Shown piece after piece: positions 37,219 to 48,970 of a DNA stretch of 64,000 nucleotides (its first letter is position 1; each line of letters begins with the position of its first letter). Origin of the DNA: Septoria linicola (lineage: Eukaryota > Ascomycota > Dothideomycetes > Mycosphaerellales > Mycosphaerellaceae). The stretch lies in the NCBI GenBank assembly GCA_024114885.1, contig CP099424.1, positions 310,001 to 374,000 of the forward strand, given 5' to 3'. A model generated the notes under the pieces. That model was not told the origin of the DNA and did not search any database. It worked only from the letters and a program-made list of their open reading frames with translations. Position numbers and translations under genes: made by a program.

Positions 37219-37496
37219 TATTAAAAGTAGAGGGCGTTTGTAGATACTACACAATGTCAAGGAGGGTATAGCGTAGTAAAGAAGAATAGGGGATCAATCT
37301 TGAACTAACTTATACACATAGTGTAGTAGTAATATACTAGGAACCAAATACAAAGTTAATTAAGTTAGTTATCTAAGAAGAGAAGAGAGAGAAGCAAGAT
37401 ATACCTCTTACCAAGCCTCAGGTAGATGCCTTAGGCATCTAGAACCATACTCAGAAGTCTATATCTAGACTGACTATCTAGGATACATTCTTAACA
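37219..37496 (-). repeat. Copia B 5' LTR
   Basis: 278 bp ending in the unmutated TTCTTAACA, then TTATT. This fixes the family termini as TGTTAA...TTAACA. Confidence 0.93.
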
Positions 37497-37576
37497 TTAT
37501 TAGGTAATATCCTAGATATAATAAACTATTTAATTAGACCTATAGTATAGGACTTTAGGACTCTATTATACTTATT

Positions 37577-37748
37577 TATAAAAGAGGTATATAGTAATAT
37601 ATAGAGCGCCCTCCTAATAAGACTATTAGAATATCGTAAGACTAATTCTTACCTCCTTTCGGATATATACGCGTACTATAGTTATACTATACGCTAAGCC
37701 TACGAGCCTAAGGCGGGTCTTAGCCTTTAACCTTATCTAGCTCTTATA
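37577..37748 (-). repeat. G2 3' LTR
   Basis: 172 bp, TATAAAAGAGG to GCTCTTATA. Confidence 0.92.
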
Positions 37749-38117
37749 ACTATCTCCTCTTCTTAAGAGAGCTGCTCTTAGCGACACTCTTACTTACTAG
37801 GTTATATTCTAGGCTACCTATTTAGTCTTTATAATATACTTTATATATTCTACGCTTATCGCGTCTCTAACGCGTTATATCTACGGACCTTTAGCGTATT
37901 ACGTAAATACGCGCTACGAAGTAAAGGGTTACTATATATATTTACGTTTACGTAGTAATATAATCTCTACTATAGCGACTACGTCGCTAGGCTCGAGTAT
38001 ATTCTTTAAAAACTCTTCTAACTCTCTCTTAGACTTTCTTTCTACGTATATAATATTTTCTATATCCTTAGTAAGCTAGTATCTCTATACGATTACTATA
38101 CTACTAACGTAAGTATA

Positions 38118-38946
38118 ATACTACTAAAACATACTAGAGTTATAGTCCTAAACCATCTACCTTATACCGTCGATAATATTAGAGGCTATAGCGATATCGA
38201 GATCTATCTCTACTATATTAAGTATACCTATAACGGTATAGATCTTTAAATACTCCTTAACTACGCTTTAACTACTAACAGACTACGTATAGACGACGAG
38301 CCGGCGTACGACGAGGTAATAAAGCCTAGTTAGAAGGTTAAGTATTAGCGCTATAAGCGCTAATACTACGCCTATAAGCGTATTACTAATAGAAACCTTA
38401 AGTAGTAGGCGCGCTACGTACTATACTACTACGAGTAGCTAGAGACTCTCTCTAAAGGCGTACGTAAAAAGTAGGTAAAGCGCTACCTAAAGGCCCTCTA
38501 TACCTCTATTAAGACTACTAAGAGGGTTTTTACTAGTAATAAGGGTAAAGCTATTAGCGGCTAGGATACGCTACGTAAGGTAAGCGTACTCGGCTCGCTA
38601 CCGGCTAGCGCGATATCTATCGCTAGTCTAGTAGAGACCTAGCGCTAGTCTAACTTTATAGTAGCTATATTTAAGCTATAGTATAAGGTATATCTATTTT
38701 TTCTATACGATCCTTATACGATACTAATACTCTTTATAGACTAACTATATAGTAGGCGCCTCTAGCGACGTTCTAGACGCTACTATAGAGGCGGCCTACT
38801 CTAAGAGTAGTAACTAGGAGGAGAGTAAGCTCTCGAAGGACGTAGTATCTAATAAGAAGATAGACAAGGATAAGGATAAGGACGTAGAGAGCGTCGATAG
38901 TAGTAGAAACGCTAGCGACGACGCGCTCTCTATAGACGACGATTAA
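38118..38946 (+). pseudogene. Antisense accessory ORF of chromovirus G2, RIPped
   Basis: Collinear over exactly 829 bp with the G1 antisense frame from its ATG (23899) to its stop (24727). Here the ATG is ATA and more TAG/TAA codons are present. The acidic tail ending GACGACGAT-TAA at 38944-38946 is still readable. Confidence 0.5.
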
Positions 38947-39176
38947 GCGTTTCGCTCGCTACCTATCTACGCCTCTTATACTCCGCTCGCGCCTATATAG
39001 GCTATAGTTAGATACTTGCTTCTTACCTATAGGCACTATACGACCTACTTAGTAGGCGTATATAAATAATATAGTTCACGCTTCGATATATCTTAAATAC
39101 CTTAGTAATTTTCTTACTCTCTTAAATTTGAAGTTTGCTCCTATATATAAGTTTAGCGCTTAGTACTTAGTATCGC

Positions 39177-39240
39177 TATATTAGTACCTTAGCGTATTAG
39201 TGCCTTAGCGTATTAGTACCTTAGCGTATTAGCGCCTTAG
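39177..39240. repeat. 16-bp minisatellite in G2, four units
   Basis: Four copies of the same CGTATTAGTGCCTTAG unit, the first with RIP-type changes, at the position homologous to the seven-unit array in G1. Confidence 0.9.
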
Positions 39241-39259
39241 CGCTTCTACCTTACTACGC

Positions 39260-42200
39260 GCCTACTTACGCGCTACGCTTCGAATACGTCTAGTACTATA
39301 TAGCCGCTAATATATTCTTTAGGTTCCTACTAGTTATACTCTTTAGGCTAGCCCTACTAGCGGATTAAGTACTAGCGTACGCTCTTCCTTACTCGAGTTC
39401 TAAGGATCTTCTTAACTTCCTATTTACTCTAGTAGTCTACGAGTAGTATACTCTCTACCTACGTCTCGCTACCCTTCTAAGGTTCTAGAAGCGATATATA
39501 AAATACGTTATAGATAAGAGCGTCTAGTAGTAGGGCCAAGTAGTATACCTACTTCTCTACTACGTTAATTACCTTAAAGGGCCTAGTATACTTATCTACT
39601 AACTTCTTCGAAGGAACCTTTAATCGTAGGTTCTTTATCGATAGTAAGACTATGTCGCTAACCTTATATTCCTTAGCCTAATACCTATTATTAAAGTACC
39701 TAGCCTACGCCTTACTTACTTCTCGCTAGCGTTTACTTAGCGTCTTATAGTTCTTCTTTAATCTTTCTATAGCTTCCTTAGTAGCTAGTATCTCTCTTTT
39801 AGAAAGCGTACTCTAAGCTTCTCGCCTACTCGTTACTAGCTCTAGATTAAAACTATATAGTACTATAAATAGTAATATTTTTAATATCGTATATATACTA
39901 TTATTATATACGAACTTAGCTTATACTAATAGGTCTACCTAGTTATCTTACTACTCTATATAGTAGATACGTAGGTAAGTCTTAAGTATCTAATTCGCTC
40001 TTTTAGTTTACCTATCCGTTTATAGATAGAACGCTATACTTAGCTTATACTTTATATACGCCTCGTAGTAGAAGTTAGACTAGAACTAACTCGTGAATAT
40101 AGACCCTCTATTACTAATAATACCTATAGGTATACTATAATACCTAATTACTTCTAATATTAAGACTCCTATAAGGTTACTACTAGTATATCTCTTTATA
40201 GTTAGTACGAAGATAACTATCTTTATATATCGGTCGACGATAACTAGAATCGTATTATATACGTATACTCCTCGCTTACTTAGTAGAAGGTCTATAATAA
40301 AATCCTAAGTTAATTCTTAGAACGGACGATCTAGTATAGGTAGCGTAGTTAGCTCGCTATATAGTCGATAGCGACGCGCTTTTACCTTCTAGTAACTCTT
40401 ATAGGATTCTACGTATTATACGATATCCTTAGTTATCTCTAGCTACTAGTACTTCCTTCGTACTAGCGAGATAGTCTTATCCTTACTAAAATAGCCTATA
40501 AGAGTATTATCGTAATATATACGAATTACTTACGTCTATAAGACGTAGTTCTTAGGTACGTATAGTAAATCGTCTACCTAGAGGTTTCTCTCTCTTATAG
40601 TATATTACTCGAACCGGCTACTATTACTTATCGCTTACGAGTATACTACGCTTATACTTAGCTTAGCCTATACTAGCGCGCGAGTATATCTAAGGATCAA
40701 GTCTAAGATATTCGCGTACGGCTCCTCGCTCTTAGTAATTATACCTACTACTCGTATAGGCGTTAAAAACTACTACTATAGGTTAGAGTTAGTACTTCTC
40801 TCTATCGAAGAATACTATTCTTTATAAGTCGTATAGATACGAGCTACGAGCGGTCCGCCTACGTCTCTCGTACTCTAACTATCCTATAGCTATAACTTAG
40901 TCTATAGGGTAGGTAGAAGGTTAGTTACCTCTACTACCTCCTTAGCGTAATCGCTACGCCTCGATAGCGCGTTAGCTAGGTTTCGCTTACCTACCTAGTA
41001 CGTTATAACGAAGTCGAATAGGGCTAGGAATATAGCCTAATAAGCTTACCTACTAGTTAACTTCTTTACGCCTATAAACCTACGAAGGTTAGTATAGTCG
41101 ACTAGTACGTCGATCGTATATAGAGCGCCTTCGAGGTACGGCCTCTACGCCTTAAAAGCCTTAACTACTATAAGAAGCTCCTTATCGTATACCTTATAAT
41201 TATACTCTATAGTAATTATCTTCCTAGATATAAATATAATAGGGTACTATTTAGACCCGAAGAGTTAGCTAAGAATTATAGTAATTACGTAATTAGAGGC
41301 GTCGCTTTCGACCTATAACCTAAGCGTAGAGTCGAAGTACCTTAGTAGTAGTACTATAGAAAAACGCTTTTTTAACTTAGTAAACGCCTACTCCTCTCGT
41401 ATAGTCTACTTGAGTAGGCCCGGCTTCTTACCTACTATAGCGCCCTTAGATAACGCTATAAGTAGAGATACTACTCTAGAGTATTTAAAAATGAAACGCT
41501 AGTAGAAATTAGTAAACCTAAGGAAGGATTAAACCTCTACGAGCGTTATAGGCGTTAGCTACGCTACGATTACGTCTATCCTACGTAGATCTATCGTAAC
41601 CTCTCTAGTAGTTACTATAAAGCCTAGGAAATCGACTTCCTTCTACTAGAATTTGTACTTCGCTCTTTAAGTATAGAGCCTAAACTTCTAGAGAAGCGTA
41701 AGTACGTCGTATACGTCGCGTACGTAGTCCGCGTAGCTCTTACTATAGATAAGGATATTATTAAGATATACTATATAGTACGTATCGACTAAACCTACTA
41801 AAGTATAGTTAATATATACCTAGAACGTAGCTAGAGCGTTAGTTAGGCTAAATAGTATTATCTTATACTAAAAGTAGCTATAGCGCGTACGGAATATAGT
41901 CTTCTAGTAGTCGCTAGGCTTGACACGAATCCGATAGTATATATCTATAAGGTCTAGGGTCGTAAACTATATAGCTCCTATAAGCCTATCTAGCGTTTTA
42001 CTAATTAGAGGAAGTAGGTACCTATTCTTAATAGTAATTTCGTTTAACCCTTAGTAGTCGATATATAGCCTTAGTTTACTATCTTTCTTTAGTATAAATA
42101 GGATAGGCGTACCTACCTCGCTAACGCTACGCTTAATCTAATCGTACTTAAGTCCTATAGTAAGGTATTTCTTTAATTCCTCTAGCTCCTTACCTAACTA

Positions 42201-43900
42201 GTAATATAGCGGCCTAAATAGTAGAATAGTACCTAGGCGTAGTTTAATCGTATACTCTACGCTATCTACTAGCTTACTCCTTATTTCTTCTATTAGGTTT
42301 AGGATATTAGAGAACTATTAGAACTTAGAGAGAAGAGGGTTAAGCTCTCTACCTTCGCCTATCTTACTTATTACTACTATATATATAGTTAGTATATACT
42401 TTAAGTCCTTGAAAAACTTATAAGCTTCTCTAACCTTAACGTTTTTAAAAGTATCGCTATAGGTCTACTTATTCGAGCTACTATCGACTCGTATACGATA
42501 AGTACGCCTCTATAGCCGACTTAAGATTATATTAGAGGTTAGTATATCGTAGATATAAAAGATTATACCTACTATACGCTCTATTCCTACAGAGTCTATA
42601 AGTCGTACGCGTATATAGTATATACTATAATAATATCTTAATTCCCTAGTAAATAAGGTAGCTAGAGGTAAGGCAGTATTAGTTCGAGCTGTAATACTAT
42701 ATTATAAGATAAAGGATCTTGATACTACGTTAATATTAGTAGTATTATTAAGAAGGAATTAGGCTAGCTTAAGCCTATCCTACGCCTCGACTACGCCCTC
42801 TAGGTAAGTCGTATTTACGACTTATACGAGGAGGTATATATCGCTACTAAGCTTAGTATCTAGAGATCGTAGTCTTTCTCTAATACCTTCTCTTTTTTTA
42901 GCGTCTCTATAGTAACCTTACGTACCGACAGCTTCTTACTATTATCTTAGGCGCTTCGGTTAGGGTAGATAGAATTAGTACTAATATACCTCTTCTACTT
43001 ATAGCTATAGTATTCTAAATACTTATAGCCTATAATAGAGCGAGTAGAACCTTTGTCGCTAGAGCGACACGTACTATTCCCTCCTAGACTATTATTATAT
43101 CTATACGTAGGAGTATCGCTCTCTACGCGCTTACGCTTTAAGTACGTATCGCGCTCGTAGTCTCTATTACTCTAGCTTCCGCTCTAGTTATACTATATAG
43201 GAATTACTCTATCGGCTTACTCTAGGCGTCTTACTAACGTAACTAAATTAGCGCGCTTACTAGGCATAGTATGATTCTTAATAATCTCTTATCGAAGCGC
43301 TAGCTTTAACTTTATAAGGAGCTAGCGTACTAGCTACGCTTCGGTATAGTCGCCTAGTTAAGACTCTAAGTAGCCTAGCTCTATAGCGAACTAGCGTACC
43401 TCTTAGCCCTTACCCTATTAGGCCTTCTTATACTCGACCGTTATAAGGATCGTACGATTCGCCTAATCCCTAATAATATTATAGATAAAGCGCTTAAACT
43501 TAGTCTAAGTATAGTCTAGAGGTATTACCTTAGAGTGTTCGTTATACTAGGTCTCTTACGCCTCGCCTACGAGCTATATAATACTATATAGGACCTTTGA
43601 ATCTTCTATACTAAACTCTTATAGACTATTAAGGAAGATTACTTCGAGACTACGAATAAACTCTCTCGCCTCTTAGACTATCTCGCTCTTAAAGGTATAA
43701 GGTTCTCTAACTTTAAGACCTTTATATCGCGTATACGATACGCTATCGTGAAGTATACTACCTATAATACTAGTAGTAGCGTCGTCTTTAGGATCGCTAA
43801 TATCGAGAGTACTAGAAGTAACCGAGGATAGAGATTCTAACTCTATAAGGAGCTAATTATTCTCTCGTCGTAGAGCGCGTATCTCTAAGCGACGACGTAG
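39260..43900 (-). pseudogene. G2 gag-pol remnant
   Basis: Collinear with G1: chromodomain at about 39310-39450, integrase core at about 40080-40260, RNase H at about 41040-41230, RT at about 41570-42130 and gag above about 42900. Stops are denser than in G1. Confidence 0.75.
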
Positions 43901-44115
43901 TTCCTAGTTCTTAGCTTTAAGCTATATACGCTCTATCTACGTACTATCTTCGGTTATACTAGTAGACTCCTACTCCTAAACCTCGTTAGTATCTATAAGA
44001 TTACCTTAATCGTCTACTTCGTCTATTACGAGCTCTAGCGGCGCCGTGCCTATATTATATCGAGGAGCTATAGGCCTCTATAGATTACTACTCTTAGAAA
44101 GAGAAGAATTAGAAT

Positions 44116-44287
44116 TATAAAAGAGGTATATAGTAATATATAGAGCGCTCTCCTAATAAGACTATTAGGATATCGTAAGACTAATTCTTACCTTCTTTTA
44201 GGTATATACGCGTACTATAGTTATACTATACGCTAAGCCTACGAGCCTAAGGCGGGTCTTAGCCTTTAACCTTACCTAGCTCTTATA
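44116..44287 (-). repeat. G2 5' LTR
   Basis: 172 bp matching 37577-37748, followed by the target copy TTGTT. Confidence 0.92.
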
Positions 44288-45059
44288 TTGTTCTAGAGAA
44301 CTACCTATATCTTAGCTATAAATATAAGAATATACTATATCTCTAGCTCTATCTTATTATCTTTACTAATACTATATCTAATACTAAACCTATATACTAT
44401 ATTATCTTTTAAGAAGTATTAATTCTAAGTAATATATATCTAGAGACTAGTATCCTACTAAACTATATATAGGTTCTCTCTAATAATTAGTTAGCTAATT
44501 ACCTAGAACTAGTCCTTTCTTTCTAGCTTATCTATCTATAGCCTAAACTATTTCTTCTAGTTAGTTCTATTAAAGGTTAGAATCCTTTAGATCTTCTTGT
44601 CCTCTTAGTCTATTATAGAAATAGATAAATAGAATAAATAATTAGTAGAATACTTTAGACTAGCTAAGGATTCTAGAGAAGAGTAATTTCTTATAGTAGA
44701 GAGACTAGCTCTAAGAGATAGAGATTCCTCGTATAAGAGAGATTACTAAGACTTAGATCTTTCTCTCTTAGTAGAGTTTCTACTACTAGGTAGTAGGAAA
44801 GCTAAGTAGCCTCTTCTAACTCTAGTAATACTAGGTATAATAGTAGAGAACTAGGTAGGTATTAATAAAGTAGGAATATACTATTATCTTATAGAGATCT
44901 TTACTAACTTATATACTACTAGATATAAACTAGCTTCGTTAGTAATATAGTTAGAGAAACTTCTAGGCTCTAAATGTTTTCTATAAACTATAAAGGATAT
45001 AAGTAACTTATACTAATATAGGTTACTCCTATTTAGTATATAAACCCGAGCTTATAACC

Positions 45060-45336
45060 TATTAAAAGTAGAGAGCGTATTAGATACTATATAATATTAA
45101 AGAGAGTATAGTATAGTAAAGAAGAATAGAGGATTAATCTTAAACTAACTTATATATATAGTATAGTAGTAATATACTAGAAACTAAATATAAAGTTAAT
45201 TAAGTTAGTTATCTAAGAAGAGAAGAAAGAGAAGCAAGATATACCTCTTACTAAGCCTTAGGTAGATACCTTAGGTATCTAGAACTATACTTAAATATCT
45301 ATATCTAGACTAACGATCTAGGATATATTCTTAATA
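45060..45336 (-). repeat. Copia A 5' LTR
   Basis: 277 bp matching 19256-19532, followed directly by the TATAG target duplication at 45337-45341. Confidence 0.93.
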
Positions 45337-45341
45337 TATAG

Positions 45342-48300
45342 AGATATAGTATAGAAGTAAGTAAACGTATTCTAATAGACCTACTATTATAATAGTACTA
45401 TAGTATAAAAGAGGTAGAAACGACGTATAAGTAGCTAGAGGTAGTACGAAAGTATAGTAATTTAGTTCTATATATAGCGTACTTCTCGATTCTACTCGAC
45501 TACTTACTTACTAAATCGTAGCCTACTACTCTTCTATTACGTAGCTTACTCCTTCTCGCTCTTCTCTTCTTTATCTTTATCGTTACTCTAATTTCTATCG
45601 TCGTTCTCTAAATTATCGCTACTATTCTAATAGAGGTTACTATTCTTCTCTTCTAGATCTTCTTCTCTAGAATTAGACTCCTCCTATATAATTTTACTAC
45701 CTTATAGTAGATTATTATTATCCTCTCTACTATCGAGTCTACTTACTTTATTAATTAAGCTATAAAGGTAGTCAAAGTCCTAGCTAGCGATACTCTAGGC
45801 AGATTTAGCTAGTATCTTATCTTTTATAACTGAAATTACCTTCCGCCGCTTCGTATTTTGGATTCTCCGGACTCGCTCGTACATCGATTGGACAGCGTGC
45901 ATGTAGTACACCGTGACTGAGCGCGTTTAGCTAATACGATACGCTCGATAGTAGGCCTGGACCTCTAGAAAAGGGTTCTAGTAAAGGCCTAGGAAGAATA
46001 CGTAGGCTGCCTGTTTCAGATTGAGGCCCTCTACGGCGACACGAGGCGATGCAAGCAGCACTCTGTATCTGTCGGCCTTCGTTTCCGGCTTGCTAAAGTC
46101 CTTTTCAGTGCCATTCTCGTTAAGCTCCTCGAATTTGCGAAGGATCTCCTCGCGGTCCTTGCCTTTGGTATGGCCATTGAGCTCATAGACTTTGATGCCT
46201 CTCTTCTTGAGCGCCAGCTTGAGCGCGTCGTTGGCAGTGAGGAAAGAGCAGAAGCCCAATATCTTGCCACACCGCCGATATTTTCGCTTCTCAAGATCGG
46301 TCGGCTGCTGTTCTGCGTCGTACTCTTCTTTCTTGATGACATATTCCATCTGATTGGCAGTCGCCTCAATCAACTCAGAAGAGTAGGCTCCGGTCTTGTC
46401 CATTTCTGCAATCCATTGCTTGCGATACTGCTTGGAGGAGACACCAGGCTTTGAAGCCTTGCCGTCTCTGAAGTTGGCCATTTTCGCCACGCAGCGCTTG
46501 TTGCATGGCATCGATTCCGCTCTTTTCATTTTGCTTCTCTTCGCCTTCATCGTCTGCCACTTTCGCGTCTTTGATATGTTCGCCGTCATCCCTCCCACAA
46601 TCGCCATATTTTGCATTGACGAGATGCGGATTGATCGCCTCGAGCTGGCCCTCTGTCAAGGCTTGGTAGAAAGAACCGCTCTTCTCCTCCTCAGGATCTG
46701 CTTTGTGCCAAGCGCAATAGGCCAGGTCCCAAAGACGCTTCTTCTTGTCCCGAATCTCTTGATTCTTGTCTCCCAATTTGACGGGTATCTGAATTTCCTT
46801 CAACTCCAAGAGACCGGTAATCCTCTCGCCATCAAACATCTGGTCCTTTGTCCTACGCACTGTAACGCATCGTCGCAAAGCAATCAGCGCTAATTCCAGA
46901 TCATCACTAAGCGTGGCAGTTCCAGAAGGATTGAATCCGGTGTCGACCTTTTTCAAAAAGCATCGTTTGAACAGCGACTCGCCATCGAATGGCTCTAGAT
47001 GCATGAATCGAAGCATAGAGTAAAAGTCGGTGTAGTCGTTTTGGAAAGGAGTGCCTGTAATGCAGCCCTTCATCGTAGCGCGCTCTCCCAGTCTTGCACA
47101 TGCGCGAGACGTAATGCTGCGTGCCGTTTTGATCTTGTGTCCCTCTTCGAGTACCACGCGGTACCAATCGATGGCGAACAAATTGCCCTTGGACCTACTG
47201 TGCATAAGGTTGACTTCTTTCTCCTCGGCATCTGGAGTCAATTTGGCCTTGCCCTTGCCGCTGCTGTGTCGCTTTCCTTTGATCTTCAGTACTTTGGTGG
47301 TCTGCCCTTTGCGAAGCAAGCTCCAGTCATTCTCGACAGTTTCGATTTCGGTGAATTCGCTCTGGACAACTTCGTAAGAGGTCAATACGACGTGTGCCTT
47401 TCTGAGCTGCTCGAGCGACAGCTTCTGGCGATCTTTTCCGGTGTAGACGGCCAGTACCTTCGACGGCAGCCTACCACATTCCGCCTCCCACATGCTCAGA
47501 AGCGGTTTCGGACAGACGATCAATGTGCCGGGCTTCGAGCGGGCAATGAGGCCGATGACCTGGGCGGTCTTACCCAATCCAGGCTCATCTCCAAGAATCC
47601 AGGCACTATTCTCCTGCTCCAAGTATTCCAACTGCCCGATCCCATCCCGCTGATGGGGTCTCAGCTTGAACAGCGTACCGTCGCTTTGAGGCAACGTCTC
47701 CAGCTCGGGAATGAGCTCATCTGAAATGCAGTGCTCCGTTTTCTGCGTCGGATCTTGTAAAGCCTTCTTCGCGCCAGCATGAATGAATTTGAGACTAGCC
47801 TCTAAGCGGCGGTCGTCGTACGTGGGAGGCTCCGCTTTGACTTCAGGTTTGATGACAGCTGGGGCTCAGTTGTCCAGGCGCTCAGACAGGGCTGCCACTT
47901 CCGTGAGTACATCCATCGCATTCCCGCAGTCCTCTGACATTGCCCATTCCTGTTTCACGTCAATCTCAGCTTCGCATCGCTTCCTGTGTCAATGGCCCAT
48001 CATCGCGGTCGAATGGCTCGTTACCAGAATCTTCAGCACCGTCGTCGCTCTCCTCCCTCTTTGTGAAATCGCTCTTTGGTTTTGAGTCGCTCTCCTCCTT
48101 GTCGCCTTTCATGCGTTTTTGGAAGTCTGCCGAACTTTCGAGGCCACGGAGGCTTCTTTTACGAACTGCCACAGCCCGCTTTTCCTGCCAGCGAGCATGG
48201 TTGTCGAGCAATCCCGGCATAGTTGTAGCCGCATCTGCCAGTTTGGTACATAGGGCCTCGACCTGTTCGGTAGGAAACTTCCAGGTCACCTTGGATCTTG

Positions 48301-48509
48301 GTGGAGGGTCAATTGGAACCATCTGCGCGGTCATAGCGTCCCAAAGCGAAGGGTACTGATGACCGGTTCCCACATAGGGAAAGGGTTCGAGTCGGAAGCC
48401 ATCCTTTGTCAGCTCGCAGCGCCAGAGTGGCCGGTGCCGAGTCGAGGTTATGGACCGGAGGCATTTGGTTCTTCGTACGGCGGAAGTCCGCCAAAGCGGC
48501 AGCTTGCAA
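45342..48509 (-). pseudogene. SNF2-family helicase pseudogene, 3' third RIPped
   Basis: SNF2/Rad5-16-like ATPase. Motif I DEPGLGKT is at about 47592-47569, motif II reads LEEGH (DEAH/DEGH expected), motif III reads TGTPFQND, and the helicase-C half carries KILGFCSF and ASPRVAVEGLNL. Such proteins remodel chromatin or act in repair. The frame is broken several times: a shift near 48425, a shift near 47980, TGA at 47868-47866, and a shift near 46490. From 45980 leftward one frame stays readable with only TAG/TAA stops (45980-45978, 45929-45927, 45797-45795 and more). Motif VI there reads YRAYRIS-stop-TR where the family has DRAHRIGQTR. The acidic C-terminal tail fades at about 45.4 kb. The start is not determined. 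Some breaks could be unrecognised introns, but the RIP stops cannot. Confidence 0.82.
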
Positions 48510-48970
48510 TTGTGATGATTTTGGCGCTTCTGCGGTCGAAAAAGCGATGTCGTAACTACTTGTGATTGATGTCGTGGTTAATGTTTGAGTTGAAACACGG
48601 AAAGGAAGACATTACCTGCAGGTCAAGACCCTGCCAAGCCTTCACTTTCATTCACTTGTGTAACGACAAGTGTTCACGGTCAGTCCAAGTGAAGCGAGGT
48701 TCCAGCTGACAGTACCCATGCTGTGGCTTTCTCGTGTCTGCTGCCCACTGAATGAGTGGTATGTGCATCAAAGCTGACGTATAATGGAAAATTCGTGATA
48801 TCTGCGTCGTGAGAATATGGTCGGTCTTGCGAACAGTGAGCAGTGCTGCTCTCCAGCCCCATCCCATCACTCACGCGCCACTATCCACATAGACCACTGA
48901 TGATGATCATCAAGGTTACTTGCTGAAGTGACTGCGGTGCGAGTGACAGCGCAAGCATTCGCGTCCAAAG
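48510..48970. other. Intergenic, no supported gene
   Basis: About 460 bp between the helicase pseudogene and the peptidase stop codon. It probably holds the helicase upstream region. Only short chance frames are present. Confidence 0.5.

Larger units (their letters stand above)
31198..37496 (-). mobile_element. Ty1/copia element B, full length, lightly RIPped
   Basis: 6299 bp with 278-bp LTRs and the target duplication TTATT (31193-31197 and 37497-37501), inserted inside copia A of the same family. TG, CA and some CG dinucleotides are much commoner than in A, so it has passed through less RIP or arrived later. Coding direction is minus: gag with a knuckle region near 36040, integrase, RT, then RNase H. 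The longest open frame is 72 codons (32779-32561). It has many stops and cannot encode a full polyprotein. Confidence 0.95.
37577..44287 (-). mobile_element. Ty3/gypsy chromovirus G2, full length, inactive
   Basis: 6711 bp with 172-bp LTRs. The target duplication is TTGTT at 44288-44292 and TTATT at 37572-37576, the left copy carrying one G-to-A change. The uninterrupted site is visible in copia B at about 36448-36452 (CTTGTTCTAGAGAA). It is collinear with G1 but more strongly RIPped, with no frame above 60 codons. It is 46 bp shorter than G1, mostly because its minisatellite is three units (48 bp) shorter. Confidence 0.95.
19256..45336 (-). mobile_element. Ty1/copia element A, split by three nested insertions
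   Basis: The LTRs at 19256-19532 and 45060-45336 are flanked by the 5-bp duplication TATAG (19251-19255 and 45337-45341). The body lies in four pieces: 19256-23358, 30121-31197, 37502-37576 and 44293-45336. They sum to 6299 bp, exactly the length of copia B, and their ends join collinearly when compared with B. The coding direction is minus: RNase H is near 20600-20800 and RT near 21180, gag lies in the 30-31 kb piece, and the 5' leader is in the 44-45 kb piece. RIP is severe throughout, more than in B. It is the oldest insertion of the nest. Confidence 0.95.
4120..45990. other. RIP-mutated AT-rich transposon island
   Basis: Over about 41.9 kb the sequence is dominated by TA, AT, CTA and TAG strings. 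CA and TG dinucleotides are nearly absent while CG is often kept, the strand-symmetric outcome of C-to-T change at CpA that defines repeat-induced point mutation in Pezizomycotina. Every recognisable protein frame is full of TAA/TAG stops at positions where homologous proteins have Gln or Trp. Mutation density is uneven: copia B (31198-37496) and parts of chromovirus G1 keep many CA/TG sites. Both edges are gradients: on the left from about 4125 to 4240, on the right from about 45990 to 45850. No intact gene was found inside. Confidence 0.93.

Noticed and set aside
4120..45990. Centromere or mitochondrial insertion as an explanation for the AT-rich block
   Set aside because: The block is made of identifiable LTR elements with target duplications and RIP signatures, and it holds no mitochondrial genes. 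A pericentromeric location remains possible but nothing here shows it.
47859..47910. Possible 52-nt intron removing the TGA in the helicase
   Set aside because: Although GTACTC...CCCCAG looks acceptable, the frame upstream of it already ends at 47966, so it would not restore the protein.
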